Shown here piece by piece: positions 23,927 through 31,402 of a DNA stretch of 64,000 nt (position 1 is its first letter; every line of letters starts with the position of its first letter). The stretch comes from Clostridia bacterium. GTDB taxonomy: Bacteria; Bacillota; Clostridia; Oscillospirales; Acutalibacteraceae. The notes below the pieces were generated by a model. The model did not search any database. It worked only from the letters and a program-made list of their open reading frames with translations, and had not been told where the DNA came from. The translations under genes were made by a program, and so were the position numbers. The DNA lies in assembly GCA_017410325.1 (NCBI GenBank), contig JAFQRA010000001.1:32277-96276 (forward strand), written 5' to 3'.

Positions 23927-25357
23927 GTGATTGTCATAGCACAGGAAAAACGCTGTCCGCTTGCCAAAAAATGCGGCGGTTGTCAGCTACAGAATATGGA
24001 CTATTCCCGTCAGCTCAAATTTAAGCAGGCGCAGGTTGAAAAGCTGCTCGGCCGCTTTGGCAGGGTCGGCAGAATAATCGGTATGGAAAACCCGTACCAC
24101 TACCGCCATAAGGTGCAGGCCGCCTTCGGCACAACCCGCGGCGGCAAAATAGTTTCCGGTGTCTATCAGAGCAGCAGCCACCGTATAGTAAACGTTGACA
24201 GCTGTATGATAGAGGATGAAAAGGCTGACGAAATTATAGTAACAATAAGAAATCTCCTGCCCAAATTCAAATTCAGACCGTATAACGAGGATACGGGCAG
24301 CGGCTTTCTGCGCCACGTGCTCATCCGCAAGGGCTATAACAGCGGCGAAATTCTTGTGGTGCTCGTTACGGCAAGTGCCGTTTTTCCGTCAAAGAACAAT
24401 TTTGTAGGTGCGCTTTTAAAAGCTCACCCGGAAATTACAACCGTTGTGCAGAATATAAATTCGAAGCACACAAATCTTGTTTTAGGCGATACGGACAAGG
24501 TGCTCTACGGTAACGGCTATATTGAGGACAGCCTTTGCGGCAGTACCTTCCGTATTTCTCCGCAGTCGTTTTATCAGATTAATCCTGCCCAGACCGAAAA
24601 GCTCTATTCGCTTGCTGTGGAATACGCAGGGCTTACGGGCAAGGAGCGTGTAATTGATGCCTACTGCGGCACAGGTACAATCGGCATTATCGCCTCTAAA
24701 ACGGCAGGCGAGGTTATAGGAGCTGAGCTCAACGCTGCCGCCGTGCGTGACGCTAAGGCGAACGCAAAAATTAACAACGCAGAGAACATCCGTTTCATCT
24801 GTGCCGATGCAGGGCAGTTTATGCGTGATATGGCGGCAGCAGGCGAAAGGGCAGACGTTGTGTTTATGGACCCTCCCCGTGCGGGCAGTGACAAACGCTT
24901 CCTATCAAGCGTGGTTACCCTTGCTCCCGAAAGGGTGGTATATATCTCCTGCAACCCCGAAACACTTGAACGGGATTTGCGCTATCTCACCAAAAACGGC
25001 TATGCCGTTACCAAAATGCGCCCCGTGGATATGTTCCCCTTTACGCATCATTGCGAAGTAGTTGTTCAGTTGTCCCAACGCAAACCCGATGCACATATCG
25101 ACATTGATTTAGACCTCGATGAGCTTGATGTTACCGCAGCTGAAGCCAAAGCAACATACCAAGAAATCAAGGATTATGTGTTTAAAAAGTTCGGACTTAA
25201 TGTCTCTTCTTTGTATATCGCCCAGACCAAAACTAAATATGGCATCATCGAAAGAGAGAACTATTATAAGGGTAAAGAAGGACATCGTGTCCCCAACTGC
25301 CCGAAAGAAAAAGAAGATGCCATCACCGATGCGTTAAGGTATTTCAAAATGATATGA
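23927..25357 (+). CDS. rlmD: 23S rRNA (uracil-5-)-methyltransferase RlmD/RumA with element-supplied C-terminus
   Basis: 476-aa SAM-dependent enzyme that methylates a uracil of 23S rRNA. The N-terminus has an iron-sulfur Cys cluster (CPLAKKCGGC plus VDSC), the SAM site is DAYCGTGTIG, the DPPRAG loop follows, and the catalytic Cys is in YISCNPETLERDL. The host part ends at V-Q-L (residues 380-382). The last ~95 residues (with DLDLDELDVTAAEAKATYQE and NCPKEKEDAITDALRYF) are contributed by the inserted element and match the C-terminal tail commonly found in Firmicutes where elements sit in rumA. The uninterrupted gene would end VQLTRQKNE. GTG 23927 is the only plausible start, with a weak ribosome site. 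Confidence 0.93.
   Translation: MIVIAQEKRCPLAKKCGGCQLQNMDYSRQLKFKQAQVEKLLGRFGRVGRIIGMENPYHYRHKVQAAFGTTRGGKIVSGVYQSSSHRIVNVDSCMIEDEKADEIIVTIRNLLPKFKFRPYNEDTGSGFLRHVLIRKGYNSGEILVVLVTASAVFPSKNNFVGALLKAHPEITTVVQNINSKHTNLVLGDTDKVLYGNGYIEDSLCGSTFRISPQSFYQINPAQTEKLYSLAVEYAGLTGKERVIDAYCGTGTIGIIASKTAGEVIGAELNAAAVRDAKANAKINNAENIRFICADAGQFMRDMAAAGERADVVFMDPPRAGSDKRFLSSVVTLAPERVVYISCNPETLERDLRYLTKNGYAVTKMRPVDMFPFTHHCEVVVQLSQRKPDAHIDIDLDLDELDVTAAEAKATYQEIKDYVFKKFGLNVSSLYIAQTKTKYGIIERENYYKGKEGHRVPNCPKEKEDAITDALRYFKMI
25064..25069 (+). other. attL core in rlmD
   Basis: GTTCAG encodes V380-Q381 of the methyltransferase and is followed by TTGTCC (L-S). The identical core at 38919-38924 lies in the recombinase in the same codon phase. 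Upstream sequence has host codon use; downstream becomes AT-rich. The true crossover dinucleotide lies within or beside this core. Confidence 0.7.
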
Positions 25358-25384
25358 TATAACATATTAAAGGGGTGTATTATA

Positions 25385-26308
25385 ATGTTAGAAACAATTC
25401 TTTCAGGTTGTGATGCTCGTTATGAAACCGATTGTGAACAATGTGAAGATTGCTCTTATGGAGAGTATTGTCCACACGATTGTGAAAAATGTTTAGACTT
25501 TATTCATAATCCAAGTCATTCTGAACCTGGTTCTCCGAAGCGCAAATATGACTGTGCACATATGGCAGATTTTTATACGTGTAAATATTCTTGTCGATAT
25601 GCATCCGAAATAATGTATGCTATTGAACGATGTGTTGATTTGCATAACCTGCAAAAGTTAAGAGTTCTTTCTTTTGGATGCGGTCCTTGCACAGATTTGT
25701 TCGCAATTGATGCGCTTCATAAAAAGCAAGTTCTTTGTTATAAACAATTGGAATATCGTGGAGTTGATTACAGTAAACGTGTATGGCAATGGGTTCATCG
25801 AGATATTAAATGTTTTCAAAATGATGACTGTGACATTAAATTTTTTTATGAAGACGCTTGTGATTTAATCAATACAATTGCTGAAGGAACCTGGACGCCG
25901 AATCTTATTGTTTTTCAATATGTTTTTTCTGATATGCAAAAGCATACGGATTTTCAGAACATATACAACTTTATCAACACTTTCGCAAAATATTACAACA
26001 CAAAAATCGGACCCAATACATATATAGTTCTCAATGATATCAATTTAGGCAGAGATTATGGTGGAGGAAGAGAATTTTTTGATCGGCTACTTGGGAAACT
26101 TAATAATTCCATATATAAAAAAGGTCGTTTTTGTAACGACAATTCAACCAGTAATTATTATCCCAGAGGGTATCCATATGGCGATGACTCCGATGGTGAG
26201 TTCACAAATAACGCAAATCGATTCGATTTGACACCTTGGAAAACATATTCTCCCTTTAATACATGTGCAAGTGCGCAAATGATAATTAAGAAGGTGGAAA
26301 AAACATGA
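25385..26308 (+). CDS. Cys-rich protein with SAM-methyltransferase-like core
   Basis: 307 aa. The N-terminal ~75 residues hold about a dozen cysteines in CxxC-type spacing (CEQCEDCSYGEYCPHDCEKC, then CAHMADFYTCKYSCRY), suggesting a zinc or iron-sulfur module. From about residue 93 LSFGCGPCTDLFAI and GVDYS look like motifs I and II of a Rossmann methyltransferase. No catalytic nucleic-acid MTase motif (DPPY/NPPF) is seen. GGGGTG precedes ATG 25385; the stop overlaps the DUF1848 start by ATGA, so the two proteins probably work together. AT-rich cargo of the rlmD island. Function unknown; a defence or modification role is conceivable. Confidence 0.75.
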   Translation: MLETILSGCDARYETDCEQCEDCSYGEYCPHDCEKCLDFIHNPSHSEPGSPKRKYDCAHMADFYTCKYSCRYASEIMYAIERCVDLHNLQKLRVLSFGCGPCTDLFAIDALHKKQVLCYKQLEYRGVDYSKRVWQWVHRDIKCFQNDDCDIKFFYEDACDLINTIAEGTWTPNLIVFQYVFSDMQKHTDFQNIYNFINTFAKYYNTKIGPNTYIVLNDINLGRDYGGGREFFDRLLGKLNNSIYKKGRFCNDNSTSNYYPRGYPYGDDSDGEFTNNANRFDLTPWKTYSPFNTCASAQMIIKKVEKT

Positions 26309-27243
26309 TTATAAGCGCCAGTCGTAGAACGGATATTCCAACATTTTATTCAGAATGGTTTTTTAATAGAATCAACGATGGATATGTATATGTGCGTAAC
26401 CCAATGAACATCCATCAGATAAGTAAAATATCATTGTCTCCAGAGGTAGTCGATGGAATTGTTTTTTGGACGAAAAATCCAATTCCAATGATATCGAATT
26501 TGGATAAACTTAAGGACTATGCATATTATTTTCAGTTTACTGTAAACTCATACGGTAAAGATATAGAGGCGAACGTGCCAAATAAAAATGACATCATTAT
26601 TCCTGCGTTTCGGGAGTTGTCAAAAAAAATTGGTGCCGAAAAGGTTGTTTGGCGTTACGACCCAATTATGCTTACCGAAAAATATACTGTTGACTATCAT
26701 GTCAATTATTTCAATGAAATTGCCAAACGCTTATCAGGATATACCAACAAGTGTGTAATAAGTTTTGTTGATTTATATCGTAACACACAGTCTCATTTAA
26801 AAGACCTTCGTATGTTACCTCTTGGTGATAGTGAAATGTATGAATTAGCAGAGCGACTTGTTGAGATCGCACATAAAAACCATCTTATAGTTGAGTCATG
26901 TGCAGAAAAAATTAATTTGGAACAATTTGGCATACAGCATGGTCATTGCATTGACTGTACATTATTTGAAAAGATTCTTAATTGTAAAATGAATTTATCA
27001 AAAGATAAAAATCAACGTCCCGAATGTGGTTGTATGGAGAGTATAGATATCGGCTCATACAATACATGCAAAAACGGATGTAGATATTGTTATGCAAATT
27101 ACAGTCATAACACTGTTTTGCGAAACACAAACATTCACAACCCAACATCTCCTTTGCTTTTCGGAGAAATTGTGGAGAATGATGTTATAAAGGAACGTAA
27201 AGTTCAATCGTTTAAACAAAACCAAATAACTTTATTTGAATGA
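26305..27243 (+). CDS. DUF1848 family protein (radical-SAM/SPL-like Cys motif)
   Basis: 312 aa. The opening IISASRRTDIPTFYSEWFF and VFWTKNP are hallmarks of the DUF1848 family. Near the C-terminus CGC and CKNGCRYCYA give a CxxxCxxC cluster suited to a 4Fe-4S centre, as in spore photoproduct lyase-like radical SAM proteins. The family's reaction is not established to my knowledge. Translationally coupled to the preceding Cys-rich methyltransferase-like gene. Both are AT-rich compared with the rlmD they follow, consistent with transfer. Confidence 0.85.
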   Translation: MIISASRRTDIPTFYSEWFFNRINDGYVYVRNPMNIHQISKISLSPEVVDGIVFWTKNPIPMISNLDKLKDYAYYFQFTVNSYGKDIEANVPNKNDIIIPAFRELSKKIGAEKVVWRYDPIMLTEKYTVDYHVNYFNEIAKRLSGYTNKCVISFVDLYRNTQSHLKDLRMLPLGDSEMYELAERLVEIAHKNHLIVESCAEKINLEQFGIQHGHCIDCTLFEKILNCKMNLSKDKNQRPECGCMESIDIGSYNTCKNGCRYCYANYSHNTVLRNTNIHNPTSPLLFGEIVENDVIKERKVQSFKQNQITLFE

Positions 27244-27360
27244 TATCATTATTATTCTTTTATTATGTATATTTACAAATTCGACTTATCTCTTGCAATG
27301 AGGTTGAATAACTTCACTAAGTAACAGAAGGTTTTATTTACAAAGTTATTATTTAAACAG

Positions 27361-27679
27361 AACAGCAGAACCTACAGAACGGTTGGTGGTTACAAAATAC
27401 CGAACATCACATTACTTGCTGAAGCAAGAATGCCTCTTGGTGTACGGAAACAGTGATTTCTTAATTATCTTAGACAACGCAAACGAGTTCAAATTAACAC
27501 TATGCTTATGAACGGCTATTTTGGATTTGCCTTGCGGAGATTGATGAACATATGAAGGTCAGTGAGGAAATCACATAACAATGCAAAACAGACAACCAAA
27601 TGGAATAGGTACAGAAAATAATTACATTGAAGTACGTACAAGAGAAATTGTTAATAGCGAGTTGATTTTCACAGCATAA
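27361..27679 (+). pseudogene. decayed tnpV-type transposon protein
   Basis: Conceptual translation in broken frames gives YRTVGGYKIPNITLLAEARM, then LNYLRQRKRVQINTMLMNG after a stop, then a frame change to LAEIDEHMKVSEEIT, DNQMEW and finally REIVNSELIFTA before TAA. These match, in order, the body of TnpV-type proteins of Clostridia transposons (which typically end in AEEIVxxELIxA). At least two stops and two frame shifts make it non-functional. It marks an older transposon insertion inside the island. The rest of the 27244-27957 gap holds no other gene. Confidence 0.65.
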
Positions 27680-27694
27680 TAGTTTCTTAAAAAC

Positions 27695-27744
27695 AAAACC
27701 AGGTGCAACGGGATTTAATTTCTGCTGCACCTGGTTTCTTTTTG
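27695..27744 (+). terminator. terminator hairpin after the tnpV remnant
   Basis: AAACCAGGTGCA (27696-27707) pairs with TGCACCTGGTTT (27726-27737) over an 18-base loop and is followed by CTTTTTG. The 12-bp perfect stem suggests a transposon terminus or a terminator. Confidence 0.7.
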
Positions 27745-27957
27745 CTTATGCTTTTCTGCGAGATATCAGAGACGAAATCCCTTATTGAAAATTTGTATGT
27801 ACAAATCCATTGCTCGCTAAAACGGACATCAAAATCTCAAATTACGAGGTCTCAAGCCTCTTAAGCTTGACAAAATTAAAGAAAATATACATTGATACTT
27901 GACTTATTTGGGATAATGTGCTACATTATATATTGAAATTCACACTTGGAGGTTACT

Positions 27958-28668
27958 ATGGGTAACAAAATTCTCAATAACATAGACACCATAACCAAAG
28001 AACTTATTGTAGATTCTTTAAATAATTCTGCAGAATTATTTAAAGAATTCAAAATGCAAACACCGTTTAACACAACACATAACTGTTATCCGTCTGCGAG
28101 ATGGGATTCTATAAACGAAACTTTATCAGATTCGTTAAGAGATTTAAATTTTCCGTTTGCGGTTGCCAAAAAAGGCTTTTGGGCATTGCTTCTTTTTTGT
28201 GATTCAAAAAAAGAGATAATTTTTTCTGCAATGCGTAGAGACAGATTTGAATATATCTGTGATAATCCAGAAAAAAATGCTCCCCAGTATTTTGATGCTT
28301 TGGTATCTCTAAACAACGGACTTGAAGCAAAGGTTTCACAAATGAGACTCGACGATTGCTATGAAGCAACAGATAAGTATAATCAGCTTGACAGTCTTTG
28401 CAAACTGCTCCCAGCACCAAGCAACGATAAATTTACTCATGCTGTAGTTGTTTTCGATATTTCCTATGACGAAATAACCTCAATAAAACTGTACATCGTT
28501 AACAATCGTTTTGAAATTGTTGAAGAAGAAGATATTATGGATTCAGTAATTAGATCCCGTATACCTTTAGTTGTACCGGACAAATCACCCGACATACAAA
28601 ACAACGATACGGAAAAACGCAAGGGTTTGGTTTCATTGAAGAAAAATGTCCAAAAATCAGAGGCATAA
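27958..28668 (+). CDS. uncharacterised protein paired with an XRE-ImmA gene
   Basis: 236 aa from ATG 27958, which has GGAGG 5 bases upstream; an in-frame TTG at 27946 overlaps that site and is rejected. No transmembrane segment. The N-terminus is helical (IDTITKELIVDSLNNSAELF), followed by an alpha/beta region (FAVAKKGFWALLLFCDSKKE; THAVVVFDISYDEITSIKLY) and a polar C-terminal tail. It lies 26 bases before the XRE-ImmA gene in an apparent two-gene unit with promoter-like TTGACT near 27897. I do not recognise the family with confidence. Such partners of ImmA proteins can be antitoxin-like or repressor-like targets. Confidence 0.7.
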   Translation: MGNKILNNIDTITKELIVDSLNNSAELFKEFKMQTPFNTTHNCYPSARWDSINETLSDSLRDLNFPFAVAKKGFWALLLFCDSKKEIIFSAMRRDRFEYICDNPEKNAPQYFDALVSLNNGLEAKVSQMRLDDCYEATDKYNQLDSLCKLLPAPSNDKFTHAVVVFDISYDEITSIKLYIVNNRFEIVEEEDIMDSVIRSRIPLVVPDKSPDIQNNDTEKRKGLVSLKKNVQKSEA

Positions 28669-28694
28669 AAATTAGTATAGAAAGACTGTTTATT

Positions 28695-29852
28695 ATGAAA
28701 AGATTTAATGGAGCGAGAATTAAAAAGGCCAGATTGTATAATGGTTTAACAGTAGAAGAATTAGCTCGAGAAATAGGTGTGAGTAAACAGGCAGTATCAC
28801 AATATGAAAACAATCAAATTGAGTTACCGTTAGAAAAAGTATTTTTGCTATCCAGCATTCTGAATTTTCCGATTGATTATTTTTCTCAATCGGATTTTTC
28901 CGATGTTAAGGTTGGAACCACCTACTTTAGAGCACTTTTGAGAACAAACTCAAAGATTAGAACCCAACAAGAGACAAGACTGGAACATATTGGTATTATT
29001 TATTCGTTTCTTAATCAATATGTAGATTTTCCTGTTCTTGACTTACCGACATTTGAAACAGAATTGTCTCCCAAACAAGCTGCAATAGAATTGCGAAATT
29101 ATTGGGGATTAGGTAATAATCCAATAAACAATATAACTCAATTATTAGAGTCAAAAGGTATTTTAATTACAGCATTAGAGACTTCTACAGATGACATAGA
29201 TGCTTTTGGTCAATGTGAATGTATTAATGGTAAAGAAGTTTATTTTATTGCAGTATCCAAAGAAACACATTCAGCTGCCAGATTCCAATTTGATGTTGCT
29301 CATGAACTTGGGCATATTATATTGCACGAATGGAGTGAAAATATTGAACTATTAGATAGAGAACAATTTAAAGCGAGAGAAAAAGAAGCAAACGAGTTTG
29401 CCAGTGAATTTTTGCTTCCAAGTGCCTCCTATATTAATGATGTTTTAAATATTTCTAATAGAATCGAAAGTTATCTCCCGTTAAAACGCAAATGGAAAGT
29501 GTCTATCGGTGCAATGGCGTACAAAAACAGAGAACTTGGTATTATTAGCCAACGTCAATATCAATACTTATTAAGTACGATGAACAAAAAGAACATAAGA
29601 ACAAATGAACCTCTTGACGATATTTTACCGTGTCCGCTTCCCTCAATGTTTGATGATGCGGTTTCTCTGCTATTGGAAGAGAAAATATTTACTCCTGCAT
29701 CTTTTATTGATGCTTTATCAGATTATGGTTTATCTATGAATTATTCAGAAATAGAAAGTCTTCTTAACCTTCCAAAAGATAAATTAAAGCCTAACTATGC
29801 TGGTTCACAAGCAAAAGCCATTAGATTAAAAAATACAAATATAATAGATTAA
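28695..29852 (+). CDS. XRE-family HTH and ImmA/IrrE-type metallopeptidase
   Basis: 385 aa. Residues ~1-65 are a Cro/C1-type HTH (LTVEELAREIGVSKQAVSQY). A zinc peptidase domain of the ImmA/IrrE family follows, with HELGH at residues 203-207 inside FDVAHELGHIILHEW and the third ligand in EANEFASEFLLP. These fusions sense damage or host factors and cleave or bind repressors that keep mobile elements silent; ImmA of ICEBs1 is the best-known relative. Here it could control island excision or be part of a toxin-antitoxin-like pair with the upstream gene. Starts with ATG 28695. Confidence 0.92.
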   Translation: MKRFNGARIKKARLYNGLTVEELAREIGVSKQAVSQYENNQIELPLEKVFLLSSILNFPIDYFSQSDFSDVKVGTTYFRALLRTNSKIRTQQETRLEHIGIIYSFLNQYVDFPVLDLPTFETELSPKQAAIELRNYWGLGNNPINNITQLLESKGILITALETSTDDIDAFGQCECINGKEVYFIAVSKETHSAARFQFDVAHELGHIILHEWSENIELLDREQFKAREKEANEFASEFLLPSASYINDVLNISNRIESYLPLKRKWKVSIGAMAYKNRELGIISQRQYQYLLSTMNKKNIRTNEPLDDILPCPLPSMFDDAVSLLLEEKIFTPASFIDALSDYGLSMNYSEIESLLNLPKDKLKPNYAGSQAKAIRLKNTNIID

Positions 29853-29880
29853 TATTATCTCAACGAAAGGAACAACCGCT

Positions 29881-30594
29881 ATGCTCAATATTGCTGTGTG
29901 CGATGATGAACTGATTGAAATTGAATATCTGACATCGCTCACACAGGAGTGGGCAAAGGCGACCAAAACCACCGTAAACATTTCGGGTTTTACGAGTGCG
30001 GAGGCGTTTCTTTTCAAGTATGAGGAAGATAAAAATTTTGATATTCTTCTGCTTGATATTCAGATGAAAGCGATGGACGGCATTGCGCTTGCCGAGAAAA
30101 TCCGTGAGAACAACAGCAGCGTGCAGATTGTTTTCATAACCGGTTTTTCTGATTACATTTCCCGTGGGTATGATGTTTCGGCACTTCACTATCTGATTAA
30201 ACCCGTTGAGAAAGAAAAGCTTTCTGAGGTTCTTTCAAGGGCTTGCGATAATCTGAAGAAAGAAGAGAAATTCATTCTGCTTTCGATTGATAATGAAAGC
30301 TGTAAAATCAATCTGAAAGATATAATTTATGTTGAAGCCTTCGGACATTCAAGCTGTGTTGTTTGTGAAAACGGTGAGCATAATGTTAAGCTCCCGATTT
30401 CGGATATTTCTAAAATGCTTGATAAGAGTTTCATTCAATGCCACCGTTCATACATAGCAAATATTCAGCATATTTCAAGAATTACCAAAACAGATGTAGT
30501 CTTTGACAACGGCAAAAGCGTTCCTGTTTCAAGGCGAATGTATAATGATGTCAATATGGCATTCATCAATTTTTACAGAGGTATCAGTCAATGA
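29881..30594 (+). CDS. LytTR-family response regulator
   Basis: 237 aa. The receiver domain has acidic DDE near the start and phospho-acceptor D59 in LLLDIQMKAMDG, followed by the conserved K in LIKPVEKEK. The C-terminal LytTR DNA-binding domain has YVEAFGHSSCVV and FIQCHRSYIANI. The gene overlaps the GHKL kinase start by 4 bases. Such AgrA-type regulators bind tandem direct repeats about 21 bases apart; a matching site lies at the end of the kinase gene before the ABC exporters. Confidence 0.95.
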   Translation: MLNIAVCDDELIEIEYLTSLTQEWAKATKTTVNISGFTSAEAFLFKYEEDKNFDILLLDIQMKAMDGIALAEKIRENNSSVQIVFITGFSDYISRGYDVSALHYLIKPVEKEKLSEVLSRACDNLKKEEKFILLSIDNESCKINLKDIIYVEAFGHSSCVVCENGEHNVKLPISDISKMLDKSFIQCHRSYIANIQHISRITKTDVVFDNGKSVPVSRRMYNDVNMAFINFYRGISQ

Positions 30595-31334
30595 ATTATT
30601 GGATTATTGCCGCAGCAGTTGCAGTTGTTTTACTTGCAATAGTTCTGGCGGTTATTTTCACAAGGAGATATATCCGCAATTTTACAGACAAGCGTATTGC
30701 CGAATATCAGAATGACCTCATCACAAAGCATTGCGAGGAAGTTCAGAACATTTATAAAACAATGCGTGGCTGGCGTCACGACTATAAAAATCACATTCAG
30801 GTTATGCGTGCATCCCTTGAAATGGGCAACCTTACCGAACTTGGCAACTATCTCGGTGAACTCTCGGTTGACCTGAACACTGTTGATACGGTTGTCAAAA
30901 CCGGCAACGTAATGGCGGATGCCATTCTCAACAGTAAGCTTGCACTCTGCAAAGCAAGAAATATTCCTTATGAGGTTACTGCAACCATTCCCGAAGAATG
31001 CAGCGTAAATGATGTTGAACTTTGTGTTATTATCGGCAATCTGCTTGACAACGCAATGGAAGCCTGCGAAAAGATCGAGGACAAAACAAAGAGATTTATC
31101 CGTGTTTATATCGGACTTTTTAAGGCTCAGCTTTATATAAACGTTACTAACTCAATGATTGGTACTCCTATTAAAAAAGGTAAGGCATACAAATCCTCAA
31201 AGGGTGAAAACCACGGCTTCGGACTTATGAGAGTTGACAGAATTGCCGATAAATACAACGGCTTTGTCAACCGTCAGTTTGAAGATGGGGTATTTGGTAC
31301 AGAGATAATGTTACCATTCGTGCAAACCAAATGA
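30591..31334 (+). CDS. GHKL-type sensor histidine kinase (AgrC-like, minimal sensor)
   Basis: 247 aa. One N-terminal membrane helix (IIAAAVAVVLLAIVLAVIF), then an atypical H-box WRHDYKNHIQVM with the likely phospho-acceptor H63, an N-box IIGNLLDNAMEAC and a G-box NHGFGL. It lacks the multi-helix peptide sensor of AgrC, so it must take its signal from a partner or from the adjacent ABC exporters. Probably phosphorylates the LytTR regulator encoded immediately upstream. Confidence 0.93.
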   Translation: MNYWIIAAAVAVVLLAIVLAVIFTRRYIRNFTDKRIAEYQNDLITKHCEEVQNIYKTMRGWRHDYKNHIQVMRASLEMGNLTELGNYLGELSVDLNTVDTVVKTGNVMADAILNSKLALCKARNIPYEVTATIPEECSVNDVELCVIIGNLLDNAMEACEKIEDKTKRFIRVYIGLFKAQLYINVTNSMIGTPIKKGKAYKSSKGENHGFGLMRVDRIADKYNGFVNRQFEDGVFGTEIMLPFVQTK

Positions 31335-31347
31335 CCGTTCGTGCAAA
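31313..31347 (+). promoter_or_regulatory. putative LytTR-binding direct repeat
   Basis: ACCATTCGTGCAAA (31313-31326) and ACCGTTCGTGCAAA (31334-31347) are near-identical direct repeats with a 21-base period, two helical turns, as expected for an AgrA/VirR-type dimer. A TACAAT -10 follows at 31375-31380 with no good -35, the arrangement of activator-dependent promoters. The site overlaps the 3' end of the kinase gene and would drive the two ABC exporter genes. Confidence 0.7.
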
Positions 31348-31372
31348 AGCAACCTTCATTGGTTGCTTTTTT
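31345..31372 (+). terminator. terminator between kinase gene and ABC exporters
   Basis: AAAAGCAACC (31345-31354) pairs with GGTTGCTTTT (31361-31370), continuing into a run of Ts. It would separate the regulator operon from the exporter operon and overlaps the -35 region of the predicted LytTR-activated promoter. Confidence 0.8.
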
Positions 31373-31402
31373 GGTACAATTCGGATGAATTGAGGTGATA
31401 AT

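Noticed and set aside
27506-27730. 74-aa minus-strand gene
   Set aside because: It is antisense to the tnpV remnant and runs through the terminator hairpin.
29881-31334. Complete Agr quorum-sensing locus
   Set aside because: No AgrB protease or AgrD-like propeptide, and the kinase has only one membrane helix.
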